Shown here in pieces: positions 62,041-64,000 of a stretch of DNA of 64,000 nt; the stretch's first letter is position 1, and each line of letters begins with the position of its first letter. The notes under the pieces were generated by a model that was not told where the DNA came from, did not search any database, and worked only from the letters and a program-made list of their open reading frames with translations. This DNA is from Saccharomonospora azurea NA-128. Its GTDB lineage: Bacteria; Actinomycetota; Actinomycetes; Mycobacteriales; Pseudonocardiaceae. The DNA is taken from NCBI RefSeq assembly GCF_000231055.2, contig NZ_CM001466.1:135343-199342 (forward strand). Reading direction: 5' to 3'. Position numbers and translations under genes: made by a program.

Positions 62041-62620
62041 GCGGAGCTCCTTTCGCGTGGGCGAGTTCGCGCCCGTCTGTGATGCCGAGCTCGGACAGCA
62101 GCGTGAGGAACGCCCGGGCGTACGGCGAGGTCGCGGTCTCGCGGGCCACGACGGCCCAGTCGACCTGTTCGCGCACGGCCCGAGCGATGGGCAGCAGCGG
62201 GGTGAAGTCGCAGCGGTGGGCCTCGAGCACCGACACTTTGTCGACGAGCAGGTCCGTGGCGGGCAGGACCGGGGCCCTCGTGGCGCCCAGGCGCAGGTCC
62301 TCGGCCCGGTCGAGCAGGTCCGGCGTCACCGGCCTGTTGTTCGGCCGGAAGATCAGATCCACGAGGCAGTCGCCGTCGTAGACCTTGATCAGCCAGTCCT
62401 CCAGCGGGTCGACCGCGCGCATGCCCGCCGACACGAGCACCTTGCGGGCCACGGGCGCGTCCTCCTCGGTCAGGAACACGTCCACGTCGTGCTCGGACGC
62501 GGGGCCGCCGTGGGCGTACACCGCGCACCCACCGGCCAACGCGAACCGCACGCCGTGGGCCCGCAGCGTGTTCGACACGCGCATCGCGGTGCGGAGCAAC
62601 TCGGCCGGTTCGGCATCCAC
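62015..62620 (-). CDS. Nucleotidyltransferase-fold protein (AbiEii/MNT-like)
   Basis: A 201-residue protein with the nucleotidyltransferase signature FALAGGCAVYAHGGPASEHD (about 26-45) then VDVFL: GG-x(n)-(E)xDxD. A later Asp in CLVDLIFRPN (about 85-94) completes the metal triad. The fold is used by AbiEii toxins and by LinB-type enzymes. No AbiEi-like antitoxin is adjacent, so a toxin role is not supported. Start is GTG 62620 with a weak ribosome site. Confidence 0.7.
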   Translation of the reverse strand: MDAEPAELLRTAMRVSNTLRAHGVRFALAGGCAVYAHGGPASEHDVDVFLTEEDAPVARKVLVSAGMRAVDPLEDWLIKVYDGDCLVDLIFRPNNRPVTPDLLDRAEDLRLGATRAPVLPATDLLVDKVSVLEAHRCDFTPLLPIARAVREQVDWAVVARETATSPYARAFLTLLSELGITDGRELAHAKGAPHVRPTRTR

Positions 62621-62675
62621 CGTGCTCGGTTACCCGGCTCTCACCGGGGGTATGCCCGGCCCGGAGGTGGAAACC

Positions 62676-62867
62676 ATGTCCCAGCCCAACCCCATCCAGA
62701 TGCAGAAGTATCTCGCCGGCGTGGACTACCCGTGCGGCAAGGACGACCTCGTGAGGCACGCCCGCGAGAAGGGCGCCGACGACGAGGTGATGCGACACCT
62801 GGAGAACATCCCCGACCGCACGTACGACGGGCCGAACGCCGTGAGCGCGGAGTTCTCCAAGAGCTGA
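62676..62867 (+). CDS. DUF2795-family small protein
   Basis: A 63-residue cytoplasmic protein: QMQKYLAGVDYPCGKDDLVR (about 7-26) and EVMRHLENIPDRTYDGPNAV (about 37-56) make the whole DUF2795 domain. Function unknown; frequent in actinobacteria. ATG 62676 follows GGAGGTG; an upstream ATG at 62652 is less well placed. Confidence 0.85.
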   Translation: MSQPNPIQMQKYLAGVDYPCGKDDLVRHAREKGADDEVMRHLENIPDRTYDGPNAVSAEFSKS

Positions 62868-62939
62868 CCCCGCCCCGCCCCGACCGACCCCGACGGCGTG
62901 ACCGCGGCCGTCGCGACCCCGTGAGGTGCCGAACAACCG

Positions 62940-63860
62940 ATGACGACCGACCTTGCCCTGCCACTCGACCTGCCGTCGGCCGCTCCCACCGACGGACCCA
63001 GCATCCGCATCGACAGTCCCACCGACGGCAGCCTCGTCGGCCGGATCGCCATGGCCACGCGCGAGGACGTGGCCGCGGCCGTCGGCCGAGCCAGGTCCGC
63101 CTTTCCGAGTTGGGCCGGGACTCCGGCCGAGTCGCGGGCGCAGGCGCCGCGCGACGCCGCCGACGCCCGCGCCGAGGGGGCCGACGACCCCGCCACGGCC
63201 AACGAGGCGGAGACGGGCCGGCCCGCGACCGAGGCGCGCGAGGGCGTGCTCGCGGGCGTGTCGACGTTGCGCCAATACGCCGAACTCGGGCCGGTGCACC
63301 GTGGACGCGCGCTGGCGGGCCGGCCGTCGGCGACCGACCTGATGGTGCCCGAACCGCGGGGAGTCGTGGTGGCGCTGACGCCGTGGAACGACCCTGTCGC
63401 CGTCGCCTGCGGGTGGATCGGCGCGGCGCTCGCCACGGGCAACACGGTCGTGGCCAAGCCGAGCGAACGCTGCCCGCACACCGGGGCGCTGTTCGGCGAG
63501 GTGCTCCGACCGTTCTTCCCGGAGGGCGTGCTGCAGCATCTCGTGGGCGACGGCACCGTCGGATCGTGGCTCGCCGAGCACCCGGACGTCGACGTGATCG
63601 CCCACGTCGGCAGCACCGCGACGGGGCGGTCGCTGGCCGCGGCCGCGGCCACGACCGGCGCGAAGGTGCTGCTGGAGAACGGCGGCAACGACCCGCTGAT
63701 CGTCGACGCGGACGTCGATCCGGTCTGGGCGGCGGAACAGGCCGCACTGGGCGCGTTCGCCAACAGCGGGCAGATCTGCGTGGCCGTGGAACGCATCTTC
63801 GTCCACCGCGACGTCGCCGAGGCGTTCGTCGAGGCGCTCACGGCGGCCTACGCGAAGTGA
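62940..63860 (+). pseudogene. Aldehyde dehydrogenase, 3'-truncated
   Basis: The 306-codon frame aligns with the first two-thirds of ALDH family proteins (about 470-490 residues). Present: VVVALTPWNDPVAVACGWIG (about 143-162), NTVVAKPSERCPHTGALFGE (about 168-187), GSTATGRSLA, LLENGGNDPLIVDADVD (Leu replaced by Asn in the usual ELGG), and the catalytic Cys in GQICVAVERIFV (about 278-289). It stops right after EALTAAYAK; the C-terminal cofactor/oligomerisation part is missing. The segment RAQAPRDAADARAEGADDPA also looks eroded. I read it as a gene cut by a rearrangement at about 63858. Confidence 0.7.
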
Positions 63861-64000
63861 GCGACTTCGCCCCAGCTGACCAACTGCATCGAGGGTCGCC
63901 AACACAATATCCTCCGCTAACCATTGGTGTTCCGCTCACTTCTGGTGAGACGCAGATGTTCTTTCGCTTAGGCGCTTCAGGCTCGGACCGAGCTCGGCAC
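63861..64000. other. AT-richer sequence following the ALDH break, no gene seen
   Basis: The last 140 bases are visibly less GC-rich than everything to the left and hold no coding frame in keeping with the rest. GCGAAGT-GAGCG-ACTTCGC (63852-63870) forms a small hairpin across the break. It may be the end of an inserted element lying mostly outside the window. Confidence 0.5.

Overview
The window is very GC-rich (about 70%), dense in GTG starts and ATGA/GTGA stop-start overlaps, and carries families typical of high-GC Actinobacteria: SARP and TetR regulators, several acyl-CoA dehydrogenase operons, AtuA, TIGR03084, a Streptomyces-type gas vesicle cluster and actinobacterial narK-narGHJI. I infer a filamentous actinomycete, probably Pseudonocardiaceae (Saccharomonospora/Amycolatopsis-like). 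No rRNA, tRNA, CRISPR array or complete mobile element was seen. The right edge (after about 63860) breaks into an aldehyde dehydrogenase gene and turns AT-richer, so it may be the border of an inserted segment.

Layout, left to right. 1-3.7 kb: start of lysS, a KtrB/KtrA potassium uptake pair, and a SARP regulator. 3.8-6.7 kb: a large XRE-NACHT-multi-TM protein and a small membrane protein. 6.7-18.2 kb: an acyl-CoA catabolic locus (crotonase and acetoacetate-decarboxylase-like genes diverging from an operon of TIGR03084, AtuA, acyl-CoA dehydrogenase, biotin-dependent carboxylase beta and alpha, acyl-CoA dehydrogenase, SDR, TetR), suited to degradation of branched or isoprenoid acids. 18.2-19.7 kb: SulP anion transporter. 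20.2-29.9 kb: an amino-sugar locus with a GH109-type alpha-N-acetylgalactosaminidase, sugar ABC importer (binding protein and two permeases, no ATPase), ROK kinase, SIS isomerase/deaminase, PfkB kinase, class II aldolase and a divergent DeoR regulator. Together these make a GalNAc-to-triose-phosphate route with shared CAATCAA sites in both promoter regions. 30.0-32.2 kb: TetR plus two SDR genes. 32.3-35.2 kb: LysR regulator divergent from a class A beta-lactamase, plus a second beta-lactamase-fold protein. 35.3-43.4 kb: narK-narG-narH-narJ-narI (nitrate import and respiration). 43.5 kb: an unrecognised 51-residue Cys-rich ORF between two inverted repeats. 43.7-49.6 kb: FabG-MaoC-phosphotransferase-three acyl-CoA dehydrogenases. 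49.7-52.7 kb: DUF998, a DnaJ-NERD fusion, and an MscS-like membrane protein. 52.7-58.6 kb: gas vesicle operon (gvpY-like, SRPBCC, gvpA, F, G, O, J, L, S, K) behind a sigma-B-type promoter. 58.7-62.9 kb: Ser/Thr kinase, metallophosphoesterase, BON, nucleotidyltransferase and DUF2795 genes. 62.9-63.9 kb: truncated aldehyde dehydrogenase.

The most useful non-gene observations are: a 14-bp inverted repeat TAAGCG-N2-CGCTTA shared by the 30-kb TetR/SDR promoter and the 49.7-kb FabG/ACAD promoter; CAATCAA repeats in the GalNAc locus; a 21-bp-period intergenic tandem repeat present at two distant places in opposite orientation; and a GTTTCC-N14-GGGTAA promoter ahead of the gas vesicle operon.
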